From: Anaerolineales bacterium
GTDB lineage: Bacteria; Chloroflexota; Anaerolineae; 4572-78; NAK82
Length of the DNA stretch: 8,757 bases
Direction of reading: 5' to 3'
Assembly (NCBI GenBank): GCA_024643945.1
Contig: JAHELX010000109.1
Coordinates: 4,028 to 12,784 of the forward strand
In this document: in pieces, positions 1-5,374 of the stretch
How the letters are laid out: every line of letters begins with the position of its first letter
How positions within the stretch are numbered: position 1 is the stretch's first letter
Position numbers and translations under genes: made by a program
Notes under the pieces: model-generated
What the model was told of the DNA's origin: nothing
Database searches by the model: none
Seen by the model: the letters and a program-made list of their open reading frames with translations, nothing else

Positions 1-998
1 CGTGCCTCTAGACGGCGGTGAGCCTCGGCCGCCGCCGACAGAGGCAGCACACTGTCAACTACCGGCTCCAACTTTCCCTCGCCGACCAACTGCAGCACAG
101 TGCGGAAGTTGGCCTGCGTGGAGCTGAAGGATCCCAGAATCGTGGCTTGCTTGGCGAACAGAGACCACAAGTCGGTTTCTCCCCAGCGTCCGGTGGTCGA
201 ACCGCATGTCACCAGTCGCCCGCCGATGGCCAGTGCGGTTACACTGTCTTTCCAGGTGTGCGTGCCTACATGCTCAATCACTACATCCACGCCGCGTCCC
301 TCGGTCAACCGGCGGACGGCGCGGGCAAAGCGGGGCTGTTGGGCGTAATTGATCGTCTCATCGGCCCCCAGGCCGCAGGCGCGAGCCAGTTTGTCGTCGG
401 TGCTGGCGGTGGCGATGACATGCGCGCCCAGGTATTTGCCTAATTGCACGGCGGCCATTCCCACCCCGCTGCCGGCCGCTAATACCAGGATCGTTTCGCC
501 CGCCGCCAATGCAGCCCGGTCCACCAGCATGTGCCAGGCGGTGCCAAAGGCCACCAGCGTAGCCGCGCCCTGCTCAAATGAGACGCTTTTGGGCAGTGGC
601 GCCAGCGCGTAGGCGGGTAGCTTTATATACTCGGCGTAGCCGCCATGCACATCCACGCCTACGATCAAGCGCTCAGCACACATATTTTCCTGGCCGGCCC
701 GGCAAAATTCACATCGGCCACACCAAATGCCAGGGCCGCTCACCACCCGGTCGCCCACACTCAGGCCGGTCACACCCTCGCCCAGGGCAGCTATTTCGCC
801 AGCCGTCTCCACGCCCAGAATGTGGGGCAACTTCACCCGTCGCCCCTGCTCCCCTCGACGGGTGAACACGTCCAGGTGATTCAGGCCGCAGGCCCGCACG
901 CGGACCAGCGCTTCGCCTGGCATTGGCTCTGGTGTAGGAAAATCCTCGTAGCGCAGCACCTCCGGGCCGCCACGCTGGTGCATCACGACCGCTTTCAA
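1..998 (-). CDS. Zinc-binding MDR-family alcohol dehydrogenase / NAD(P)H:quinone reductase-like, 3' end cut by window
   Basis: Medium-chain dehydrogenase/reductase; 332 codons are visible and the frame is still open at base 1, so probably only the last ten or so residues are missing. It should be a cytosolic NAD(P)H-dependent oxidoreductase; the substrate is unknown. The GroES-like N-terminal domain begins KAVVMHQRGGPEVLRYED. Cys37 (ACGLNHLD) sits at the usual catalytic-zinc position. Cys93, Cys96, Cys99 and Cys107 form the C-x2-C-x2-C-x7-C structural zinc lobe. The Rossmann motif AAGSGVG is at about 174-180, and the C-terminal part includes LSAAAEAHRRLEA. The start is a TTG: a GGAGG lies 9 nt upstream, and the TTG places KAVV exactly at the family's usual N-terminus, whereas the first ATG (residue 6) is inside strand 1. 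The usual GHE zinc-ligand motif reads GVE (62-64). It is the last visible gene of the leftward run, 86 nt after the DUF309 gene. The family is clear; the exact reaction is not. Confidence 0.9.
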   Translation of the reverse strand, partial: MKAVVMHQRGGPEVLRYEDFPTPEPMPGEALVRVRACGLNHLDVFTRRGEQGRRVKLPHILGVETAGEIAALGEGVTGLSVGDRVVSGPGIWCGRCEFCRAGQENMCAERLIVGVDVHGGYAEYIKLPAYALAPLPKSVSFEQGAATLVAFGTAWHMLVDRAALAAGETILVLAAGSGVGMAAVQLGKYLGAHVIATASTDDKLARACGLGADETINYAQQPRFARAVRRLTEGRGVDVVIEHVGTHTWKDSVTALAIGGRLVTCGSTTGRWGETDLWSLFAKQATILGSFSSTQANFRTVLQLVGEGKLEPVVDSVLPLSAAAEAHRRLEA

Positions 999-1007
999 GT
1001 GATAGAG

Positions 1008-1012
1008 CCTCC
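1008..1012 (-). promoter_or_regulatory. Ribosome binding site that fixes the TTG start of the dehydrogenase
   Basis: The minus strand reads GGAGG, then 9 nt, then TTG at 998-996. This is a full Shine-Dalgarno at ideal spacing and no ATG or GTG in the same frame is as well placed. It supports TTG initiation. Confidence 0.75.
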
Positions 1013-1084
1013 AAAAGTGGCAAATCGCCAATGGCAGATAGAGAATAGCCCATCGCAGACAGCGACTGGCTCCTACCATCAACG

Positions 1085-1894
1085 CTATGCGTCAACTATT
1101 TTTTCACCGGTCATCCGTCGAATGGTAGGGAACAAGGCCGGATCAAATTCGCCGATCCGTTCCGGCCCCAGTTGAATCAGGTACTCGCGGATACGATGGG
1201 CGTCGACCAATAGCCCGCTCACGTCAATGCCCATACAGGTTGGTTCAAAGTGGGCCAGCTTAGGAATGGCCCGCGTCAGCACCTTCATTGCGCCGCGCCA
1301 ATTACCCTGCTGCACGTGATACAGGGACACACCCACCTGGAGAATCCCCTGGTAGAGCAGCCGGATGGAACGAGGTTCTTCCATCCAGGCTGCTTCGATA
1401 GTTTCGTGACACTCGAAGAATTTACGCTGATTGAACTCCTCGATACCCCGTACAAGGCCGGGTGGTGGGGGCTCGCCACATAGGCTCGAGTCGGGCTGCC
1501 AGGCCCATTTTTCCACCAGAGAGGACAGATTGGTTGCCACGGCCGACCGCCCGACAACGGCGTCGCAGCCAGCCTCCGACGCTCGTTGCCGCAACTCCAG
1601 GTCGACGTGAGGACCGTAGGCCAAAATCGGCACGTGTCGCCACTGGCTTTCGTTTTTGGCATGGTCTACCAGGTGCTCCCAGTCGAGAGTCCTGGAGCCA
1701 ACGTTGACCAGCACCAGCGCTGGCGCGCCCTTCAGCAGCCGGTCAAAGGCCGGGGTCGTATCGGCAAAGACCGGTTCGTAGCCCATCCCCCGCAGTTTTG
1801 CCTCAAGGCCAGCGCCGAACATCATGTCATCTTCCAGCACGACGATGGTACGCGCCAGGGATCTACTCCTTTTGGGTTGGAAGGATGGAGGCAT
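1085..1894 (-). CDS. Degenerate receiver (pseudo-REC) fused to a DUF309 domain
   Basis: Two-domain soluble protein, 269 aa from ATG 1894. Residues about 15-130 have a response-regulator receiver fold pattern: TIVVLEDD (acidic pair at 21-23), a hydrophobic strand ALVLVNV, VPILAYG, and GCDAVVGR. The phospho-acceptor Asp is replaced by Asn64, the Thr/Ser switch position is Gly94 and the invariant Lys is Arg116, so it should not be phosphorylated normally. Residues about 148-216 match DUF309 (COG1547): FNQRKFFECHETIEAAW, then LLYQGILQVGVSLYHVQQGN and GAMKVL. The molecular function of DUF309 is not known. The start is uncertain. ATG 1894 lies inside an inverted repeat without a good ribosome site, while an in-frame CTG at 1858 has AAAAGGAG with a 7-nt spacer and would give ARTIVVLEDD, the typical receiver N-terminus. 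It lies between the S8 protease and the dehydrogenase genes, same strand. Confidence 0.85.
   Translation of the reverse strand: MPPSFQPKRSRSLARTIVVLEDDMMFGAGLEAKLRGMGYEPVFADTTPAFDRLLKGAPALVLVNVGSRTLDWEHLVDHAKNESQWRHVPILAYGPHVDLELRQRASEAGCDAVVGRSAVATNLSSLVEKWAWQPDSSLCGEPPPPGLVRGIEEFNQRKFFECHETIEAAWMEEPRSIRLLYQGILQVGVSLYHVQQGNWRGAMKVLTRAIPKLAHFEPTCMGIDVSGLLVDAHRIREYLIQLGPERIGEFDPALFPTIRRMTGEKIVDA
1866..1870 (-). promoter_or_regulatory. Strong Shine-Dalgarno inside the annotated 5' end of the pseudo-REC/DUF309 gene
   Basis: The minus strand shows AAAAGGAG, then TAGATCC, then CTG at 1858-1856, in frame with the receiver. The site is downstream of ATG 1894, which suggests that translation may really begin at the rare start codon CTG 1858. 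Confidence 0.5.
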
Positions 1895-1928
1895 GAGACA
1901 CTCATCCCCATCTTCCAGCCTTCCAACC
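1875..1928. repeat. Inverted repeat between the protease and DUF309 genes
   Basis: GGTTGGAAGG (1875-1884, plus strand) pairs perfectly with CCTTCCAACC (1919-1928): a 10-bp stem with a 34-nt loop. Four more pairs form after one mismatch. The loop holds a smaller palindrome ATGAG-ACA-CTCAT (1893-1905). The right arm belongs to a TTCCANCC direct repeat (1913-1933). In the minus-strand transcript the hairpin ends just before the AAAAGGAG ribosome site. No U-tract follows, so it is not a standard terminator. Confidence 0.7.
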
Positions 1929-1945
1929 TTCCATCTTAGGGTATT

Positions 1946-3202
1946 CTATTGCCCTCTCAGCAAGCGTTTAATCTGCTCCAGACAACCGACGGGGGGTTGC
2001 GGTTCTGGGCCGGGCGGCGTTGGCGTTGGCTCGGGTGGCTGAGGCAAGTCTGGTGGTATTTCGCTGGTAATTTTCTGGTAAGCGGCAAATACCTGGCCAA
2101 GTCCACTGCCCTGGGCGTTGGGATCCTCCCCCAAATCCCGGGCCGCGGTCATCAATGCCCACTTGACCTGGTTGGGCGTGAGATCCGGTCTGGCCTGTAG
2201 CAGAAGAGCCGCGCTGCCAGTGGCGTGCGGGGTGGCCATGCTGGTCCCCGATAGCTCCACGTAGCCGGGCGCGACGACTGGTCCCAGTGCAGTACCTTTG
2301 GCTTGGGCGGCCACGATGCCGGCCCCGGGGAAGACCAGATCGGGTTTGACCCGGCCGTCAGAGGTGGGACCGCGCGAGGAGAAATTGGTCACCTTATCGT
2401 TGTCGTCCACAGCGCCAATTGTGATGACCCAGCGCGCGCACCCTGGTGAGCCGACAGTGGAAGGCAATGGCCCTGAATTGCCTGCTGCCGTGCAGACGAC
2501 AACACCATGTTGCTGTACTGCCTGGTCGCACAGCGTCGAAAGTGCATCGGTGCCGTCGCACGGCCCACTGCTCCCCAGTGACAGATTGATGACATTGACA
2601 CCTTGGTCCACTGCCCATTCGACGCCGGCCATCACACCGCTCATTGTCCCTCCGCCGTTGGCATCGAGCACTTTGGCTACATACAGGCTGGCGGCAGGCG
2701 CCACGCCCCGGTACTTCCCGTCAGAGGCAGCACCGCTCCCAGCAGCAGTGCTCGCCACGTGGGTACCATGCCCATTGTCGTCGATCCCCTCGCCACCGAC
2801 GAAGCTGGTCATCGTGACTATTCGCCCCTCGAAGTCGGCGTGAGTGGGGTCAATGCCGGTATCTACGATGCCAATTTTAACCCCTTCGCCCATGAAGCCG
2901 GCCTCCCACATCAGCGGAGCCTGGATGTGGGGCACTGACACGTTCAGGCAGGTGTGAACCGGCAGGTCGGGCCAGATATACTCCACCGTCTCGTCGTCGC
3001 TGAGAGCCTCGATGTCTGACATGCGCACGCTCATAGCCGTGGCTGGTATCAATCGGTAACTATAGGTTACCTGGGCGTCGGCCACCACTTGCTGCGCCGC
3101 AAACACGCCCGGCTTGTGGCGGACGATCACGCCAACGGGCTCGCCCACGGCAGCAGCGGTCATTTCTACCTGCAGCTCACTTGCGATTTTGGCTTTATTC
3201 AT
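1946..3202 (-). CDS. Subtilisin-family S8 serine protease with cis I9-like prodomain, no signal peptide
   Basis: Serine endopeptidase of 418 aa. Residues about 20-83 (VGVIVRHK ... LIPATAMSV ... VEYIWPDLPV) look like an I9 propeptide fold. The catalytic domain follows: Asp114 (GIVDTGID), His145 (DDNGHGTHVA), oxyanion-hole Asn242 (TAAGNSG) and Ser321 (LSGTSMATPHATG), in correct order and spacing, so it should be active. After about 380 comes a proline-rich linker (PQPPEPTPTPPGPEPQPP), then a short tail CLEQIKRLLRGQ. The N-terminus (MNKAKIASELQ) has no hydrophobic signal segment, so it is predicted cytoplasmic unless exported in a non-standard way. Start: ATG 3202 follows AAGGACA and matches the domain start; the frame is open 90 bases further up to ATG 3292, but that extension overlaps the upstream small gene and has no homology look. 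It lies 41 nt after the I9-like gene, so both are probably co-transcribed. Confidence 0.93.
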   Translation of the reverse strand: MNKAKIASELQVEMTAAAVGEPVGVIVRHKPGVFAAQQVVADAQVTYSYRLIPATAMSVRMSDIEALSDDETVEYIWPDLPVHTCLNVSVPHIQAPLMWEAGFMGEGVKIGIVDTGIDPTHADFEGRIVTMTSFVGGEGIDDNGHGTHVASTAAGSGAASDGKYRGVAPAASLYVAKVLDANGGGTMSGVMAGVEWAVDQGVNVINLSLGSSGPCDGTDALSTLCDQAVQQHGVVVCTAAGNSGPLPSTVGSPGCARWVITIGAVDDNDKVTNFSSRGPTSDGRVKPDLVFPGAGIVAAQAKGTALGPVVAPGYVELSGTSMATPHATGSAALLLQARPDLTPNQVKWALMTAARDLGEDPNAQGSGLGQVFAAYQKITSEIPPDLPQPPEPTPTPPGPEPQPPVGCLEQIKRLLRGQ

Positions 3203-3243
3203 TGTCCTTACCTGTTCGCTTTCTGGCGTTTGTTGTTCGCCAT

Positions 3244-3501
3244 CTACTGCATGGTTGTAACCGGCTGGTCCTCTTCGACTTTGAGGACCCATTTCTCGTC
3301 GAGCAGCAGCAGTCCCGCTGCCGCCGGGCCTGTCACTGACACGCCTGGTACCAGCTTAAACTGGTGCCCCACCTGCAAGCCTAGCTCCGCCAGACGCGGC
3401 AGATGGGGCGTCGGGTCGCCGTCGGTACGAACGATCAAGGCCACCGACTGCTCCGCGTGGGCGGCCAGCTTTTGGTGCAACGCTTTGTCAATTTTACCCA
3501 T
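3244..3501 (-). CDS. Small stand-alone I9-like (subtilisin propeptide fold) protein
   Basis: 85-aa soluble protein, first gene of the leftward operon. Its pattern VALIVRTDGD (20-29), VGHQFKLVPGVSV (44-56), LLLLDEKWVLKVEEDQPV (64-81) parallels the prodomain of the protease encoded next (VGVIVRHK, YSYRLIPATAMSV, ALSDDETVEYIWPDLPV). It ends in the VxxVExDxPV-type edge expected of I9 propeptides and I9-type inhibitors. The inferred role is a trans-acting inhibitor or folding helper of the downstream S8 protease; this is not shown. There is no signal peptide or membrane segment. Start: ATG 3501 is preceded by GGGGAGGGAGAGACT, a strong ribosome site; an in-frame ATG at 3537 lies upstream of the predicted transcription start and is therefore unlikely. 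The assignment rests on pattern similarity only. Confidence 0.75.
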   Translation of the reverse strand: MGKIDKALHQKLAAHAEQSVALIVRTDGDPTPHLPRLAELGLQVGHQFKLVPGVSVTGPAAAGLLLLDEKWVLKVEEDQPVTTMQ

Positions 3502-3525
3502 AGTCTCTCCCTCCCCAATGTCCTC

Positions 3526-3555
3526 ATCATACCACATTCACCGCGCACTGGTCAA
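3526..3555 (-). promoter_or_regulatory. Sigma70-type promoter of the leftward protease operon
   Basis: On the minus strand, TTGACC (3555-3550), 18 bp, then TGG-TATGAT with the -10 at 3531-3526 (an extended -10, TG-N). The expected transcription start is near 3519. This gives an 18-nt leader made almost only of the GGGGAGGGAGAG ribosome site and the ATG at 3501. Confidence 0.7.
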
Positions 3556-3649
3556 GACCTATTTTTCCGTTGATCGATCCCTTTGGCCGCGTTAGATTGA
3601 CATAAAATAACTCCTTTGCAAGTTCCGGCCAGTCCACAATTTACTGAGG

Positions 3650-3686
3650 ACTTTGGTAAGGGATTTGAATCACTACGTGCCAAAGT
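3650..3686. repeat. Inverted repeat ACTTTGG...CCAAAGT in the divergent control region
   Basis: ACTTTGG (3650-3656) and CCAAAGT (3680-3686) are perfect 7-bp inverted arms, 23 nt apart. It could be a regulator binding site for either divergent promoter. Short arms of this kind can occur by chance. Confidence 0.35.
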
Positions 3687-3690
3687 TAAC

Positions 3691-3718
3691 ATTGTCACGG
3701 GAATCGGACAATATTCCC
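3691..3718. repeat. Two interlocked inverted repeats just upstream of the NYN-operon promoter
   Basis: ATTGTC (3691-3696) pairs with GACAAT (3707-3712), and GGGAAT (3699-3704) pairs with ATTCCC (3713-3718). The arms overlap in a staggered way, so only one hairpin could form at a time. The element ends one base before the -35 region at 3720, a typical position for an operator. Confidence 0.45.
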
Positions 3719-3719
3719 A

Positions 3720-3748
3720 TTGGTCTTAATGCCCAGGTATGCTATAAT
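3720..3748 (+). promoter_or_regulatory. Extended -10 promoter of the NYN/kinase operon, predicted leaderless
   Basis: TGCTATAAT (3740-3748) is a perfect extended -10. A weak -35 (TTGGTC, 3720-3725) lies 17 bp upstream. Transcription would start 6-7 nt downstream, at about 3754-3755, that is at the ATG of the NYN gene (3754). No Shine-Dalgarno precedes that ATG, which agrees with a leaderless mRNA. Confidence 0.75.
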
Positions 3749-3753
3749 CAAGT

Positions 3754-4218
3754 ATGGCGATTCTGATTGATGGACATAACCTTATTGGCAAAATGCCTGA
3801 CTTGCGGCTGGATGATCCAGTCGACGAGGAGAAGTTGTTGGTCCGGCTGCGGGCATACCGGGCCCATACCGGCAAGCATCTTGTCGTCTACTTCGATCCG
3901 GGAATAACCTATCAGTCGCCAGCGCGCCGGTCTAAAGGGGGTATCAGTATCCGCCAGGCCGGCACCGGTCAGCACGCCGATGATCTGATGATACGCGATA
4001 TCAGCCGTCATCACAATCCGAGCGAACTAACCGTGGTCACGTCTGACCATGCCATTCAACAAGTGGCGCGGCAGTATGGCGCTCGGGTGGTTGACTCGTC
4101 AACCTTTGCTGCGGAACTGAGTCGTCCTTCCGAGAAAGACGACGTTTCCGAGACGCCACCTTTGTCCGAAGAAGAAATTGAGGAATGGTTGGCGATTTTT
4201 GGACAATCGGATGAGTGA
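3754..4218 (+). CDS. YacP/Rae1-like NYN-domain ribonuclease
   Basis: 154-aa soluble protein of the NYN (PIN-like) nuclease fold, closest in pattern to the YacP/Rae1 group (PF05991), whose Bacillus member is a ribosome-associated mRNA endonuclease. Acidic metal-site residues are all present: Asp6 and Asn9 (ILIDGHNLIG), Asp48 (VVYFDPG), Asp76/Asp77 (QHADDLMI) and Asp98 (VVTSDHA). So it is probably catalytic, cutting RNA with divalent metal; the target is unknown. The C-terminus is an acidic helix (SEEEIEEWLAIFG) that could bind a partner. It starts at ATG 3754 directly at the predicted transcription start, with no ribosome site. Its stop overlaps the start of the next gene by 8 nt (ATGAGTGA), so translation is likely coupled to the UPF0175-like histidine kinase. 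It could also act as a toxin-like component (see findings). Confidence 0.88.
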   Translation: MAILIDGHNLIGKMPDLRLDDPVDEEKLLVRLRAYRAHTGKHLVVYFDPGITYQSPARRSKGGISIRQAGTGQHADDLMIRDISRHHNPSELTVVTSDHAIQQVARQYGARVVDSSTFAAELSRPSEKDDVSETPPLSEEEIEEWLAIFGQSDE

Positions 4219-5374
4219 TACCAATTCATTGACAAAAGCCCAGCACTTACCCGAAGTCGAAACACAACGAATAGAGATTGAAGTCCGGCACGAACTACTC
4301 GACCTGGGCGTGACTGCCGAGGAGATTCAGCAACAGGTTGAACTCTGGCTGATTGTCTCTCTCTTCAAGCAGGAGAAGATCACTTCAGCCTGGGCGGGCG
4401 AGTTGTGTGGTGCTGGTCGTGAAGCCTTCCTGGACAAGCTGGACGAACTAGGGGTGCTCTACATTGACGCGCCGCGTGAAGAATCGGGCGAGGTGCGTGC
4501 TGCGCCAGCCGTCTCGTTGCTGGCTGATGACCGCGCGACTTTGGCTGACCTAAACCGTGAGTTGGTTCGCATCAACCGCCGTCTACGTGAGGCTAACCAG
4601 AAAATTCGTGAGGCCGACCGCTTGAAGAGCGAGTTTGTGGCCACAATCAGTCACGAATTACGCACTCCGCTCAATACGATCATCGGCTTTGCCAAGTTCA
4701 TGCTCAATGGAAGCGCTGGACCTCTCACCGACATGCAGCGCACTGATCTCACTGCTATTTACTCTAGTGGTCAACACCTGTTGGGGTTGGTCAATGACAT
4801 TCTCGATCTATCCAAGATCGAAGCCGGCAAAGTCACGCTTAATAAAGAGCAACTCGACTTCCACGAAGTTGCCGCCGGCATTATGTCGTCAGCTATCGCT
4901 TTGGTAGCCGATAAGTCAATCGAATTGAAAGAAGAAATTGCTCTTCATCTTCCACCTATCTTTGCTGACCGCAAGCGGGTGCGCCAGATCATCTTGAACC
5001 TTGTTTCCAATGCAGCGAAATTCACTGAGCAGGGCCATATTGCCCTGCGGGTGAAACCTGTCACTGAGAATGGCAAGCCGTACATTTTATGCGCTGTAGA
5101 AGACACGGGGATCGGCCTGCGCCAGGAAGATGTTCCTACTATCTTTGAGGCTTTTCGCCAACTTGACAGCTCGTCGGCGCGGCGGGCTCAGGGGACAGGG
5201 CTGGGGTTGCCCATCAGCCGTCGGCTGGCCGAACTCCACGGTGGGCGTATGTGGGTAGAAAGTGAATTGGGGGTCGGTAGCACCTTCTATTTCACATTGC
5301 CCGCCGACAACAGTAACGGTAGCTCATCTGCACAAGATATGGTTGATCGGAGGTGGGAAGGATTCGATGAGTGA
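4211..5374 (+). CDS. Cytosolic histidine kinase with N-terminal UPF0175-like domain
   Basis: 387-aa sensor kinase without membrane segments. Residues about 24-90 resemble UPF0175: a leading helix (RHELLDLGVTAEEI), then ELWLIVSLFKQEKITSAWAG and ELCGAGREAFLDKLDELGV, matching the family pattern LYxxGKIS...AAELAGxSRxEFLxxLxExGI. A coiled coil follows (about 107-140, NRELVRINRRLREANQKIRE). The kinase core has His148 (SHELRTPLN), N-box Asn267 (NLVSNAAKF), G1 box Asp298 (VEDTGIGL), F box (IFEAFRQLD) and G2 box (GTGLGLPISRR), so it should autophosphorylate. Start: ATG 4211 overlaps the NYN stop within ATGAGTGA; an in-frame ATG at 4178 would overlap that gene further and has no support. The stop overlaps the next gene by the same octamer. 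UPF0175 proteins often neighbour PIN-type toxins; here the neighbour is an NYN nuclease. Kinase assignment is certain; the UPF0175 match is by eye. Confidence 0.93.
   Translation: MSDTNSLTKAQHLPEVETQRIEIEVRHELLDLGVTAEEIQQQVELWLIVSLFKQEKITSAWAGELCGAGREAFLDKLDELGVLYIDAPREESGEVRAAPAVSLLADDRATLADLNRELVRINRRLREANQKIREADRLKSEFVATISHELRTPLNTIIGFAKFMLNGSAGPLTDMQRTDLTAIYSSGQHLLGLVNDILDLSKIEAGKVTLNKEQLDFHEVAAGIMSSAIALVADKSIELKEEIALHLPPIFADRKRVRQIILNLVSNAAKFTEQGHIALRVKPVTENGKPYILCAVEDTGIGLRQEDVPTIFEAFRQLDSSSARRAQGTGLGLPISRRLAELHGGRMWVESELGVGSTFYFTLPADNSNGSSSAQDMVDRRWEGFDE

Noticed and set aside
1013..1084. Short imperfect repeats (TCTGCGATGG / TCTGCCATTGG, TGGC-GATTT-GCCA) between the DUF309 and dehydrogenase genes
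   Set aside because: The matches are too short and imperfect to claim a repeat family, regulatory site or terminator from this window alone.
709..1095. Minus-strand open frame of 128 codons
   Set aside because: It overlaps the dehydrogenase in another frame; the true frame there shows clear MDR motifs, so this one is a shadow.
645..1175. Plus-strand open frame of 176 codons
   Set aside because: It is antisense to the dehydrogenase and the end of the DUF309 gene, with no motif and a His/Gln-rich composition typical of a reverse-strand shadow.
1875..1928. Inverted repeat as a rho-independent terminator after the protease gene
   Set aside because: The arms are strong but no T-run follows on either strand; on the minus strand a ribosome site follows directly.
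2298..2843. Plus-strand open frame of 181 codons
   Set aside because: It lies antisense to the catalytic core of the S8 protease, with low-complexity Ser/Pro/Thr content and no recognisable domain or ribosome site.
3597..3625. TTGACA at 3597-3602 as a -35 for a rightward promoter
   Set aside because: No acceptable -10 lies 16-18 bp downstream (CAAGTT, AAGTTC or AGTTCC), and the next good -10 is far away at 3743.
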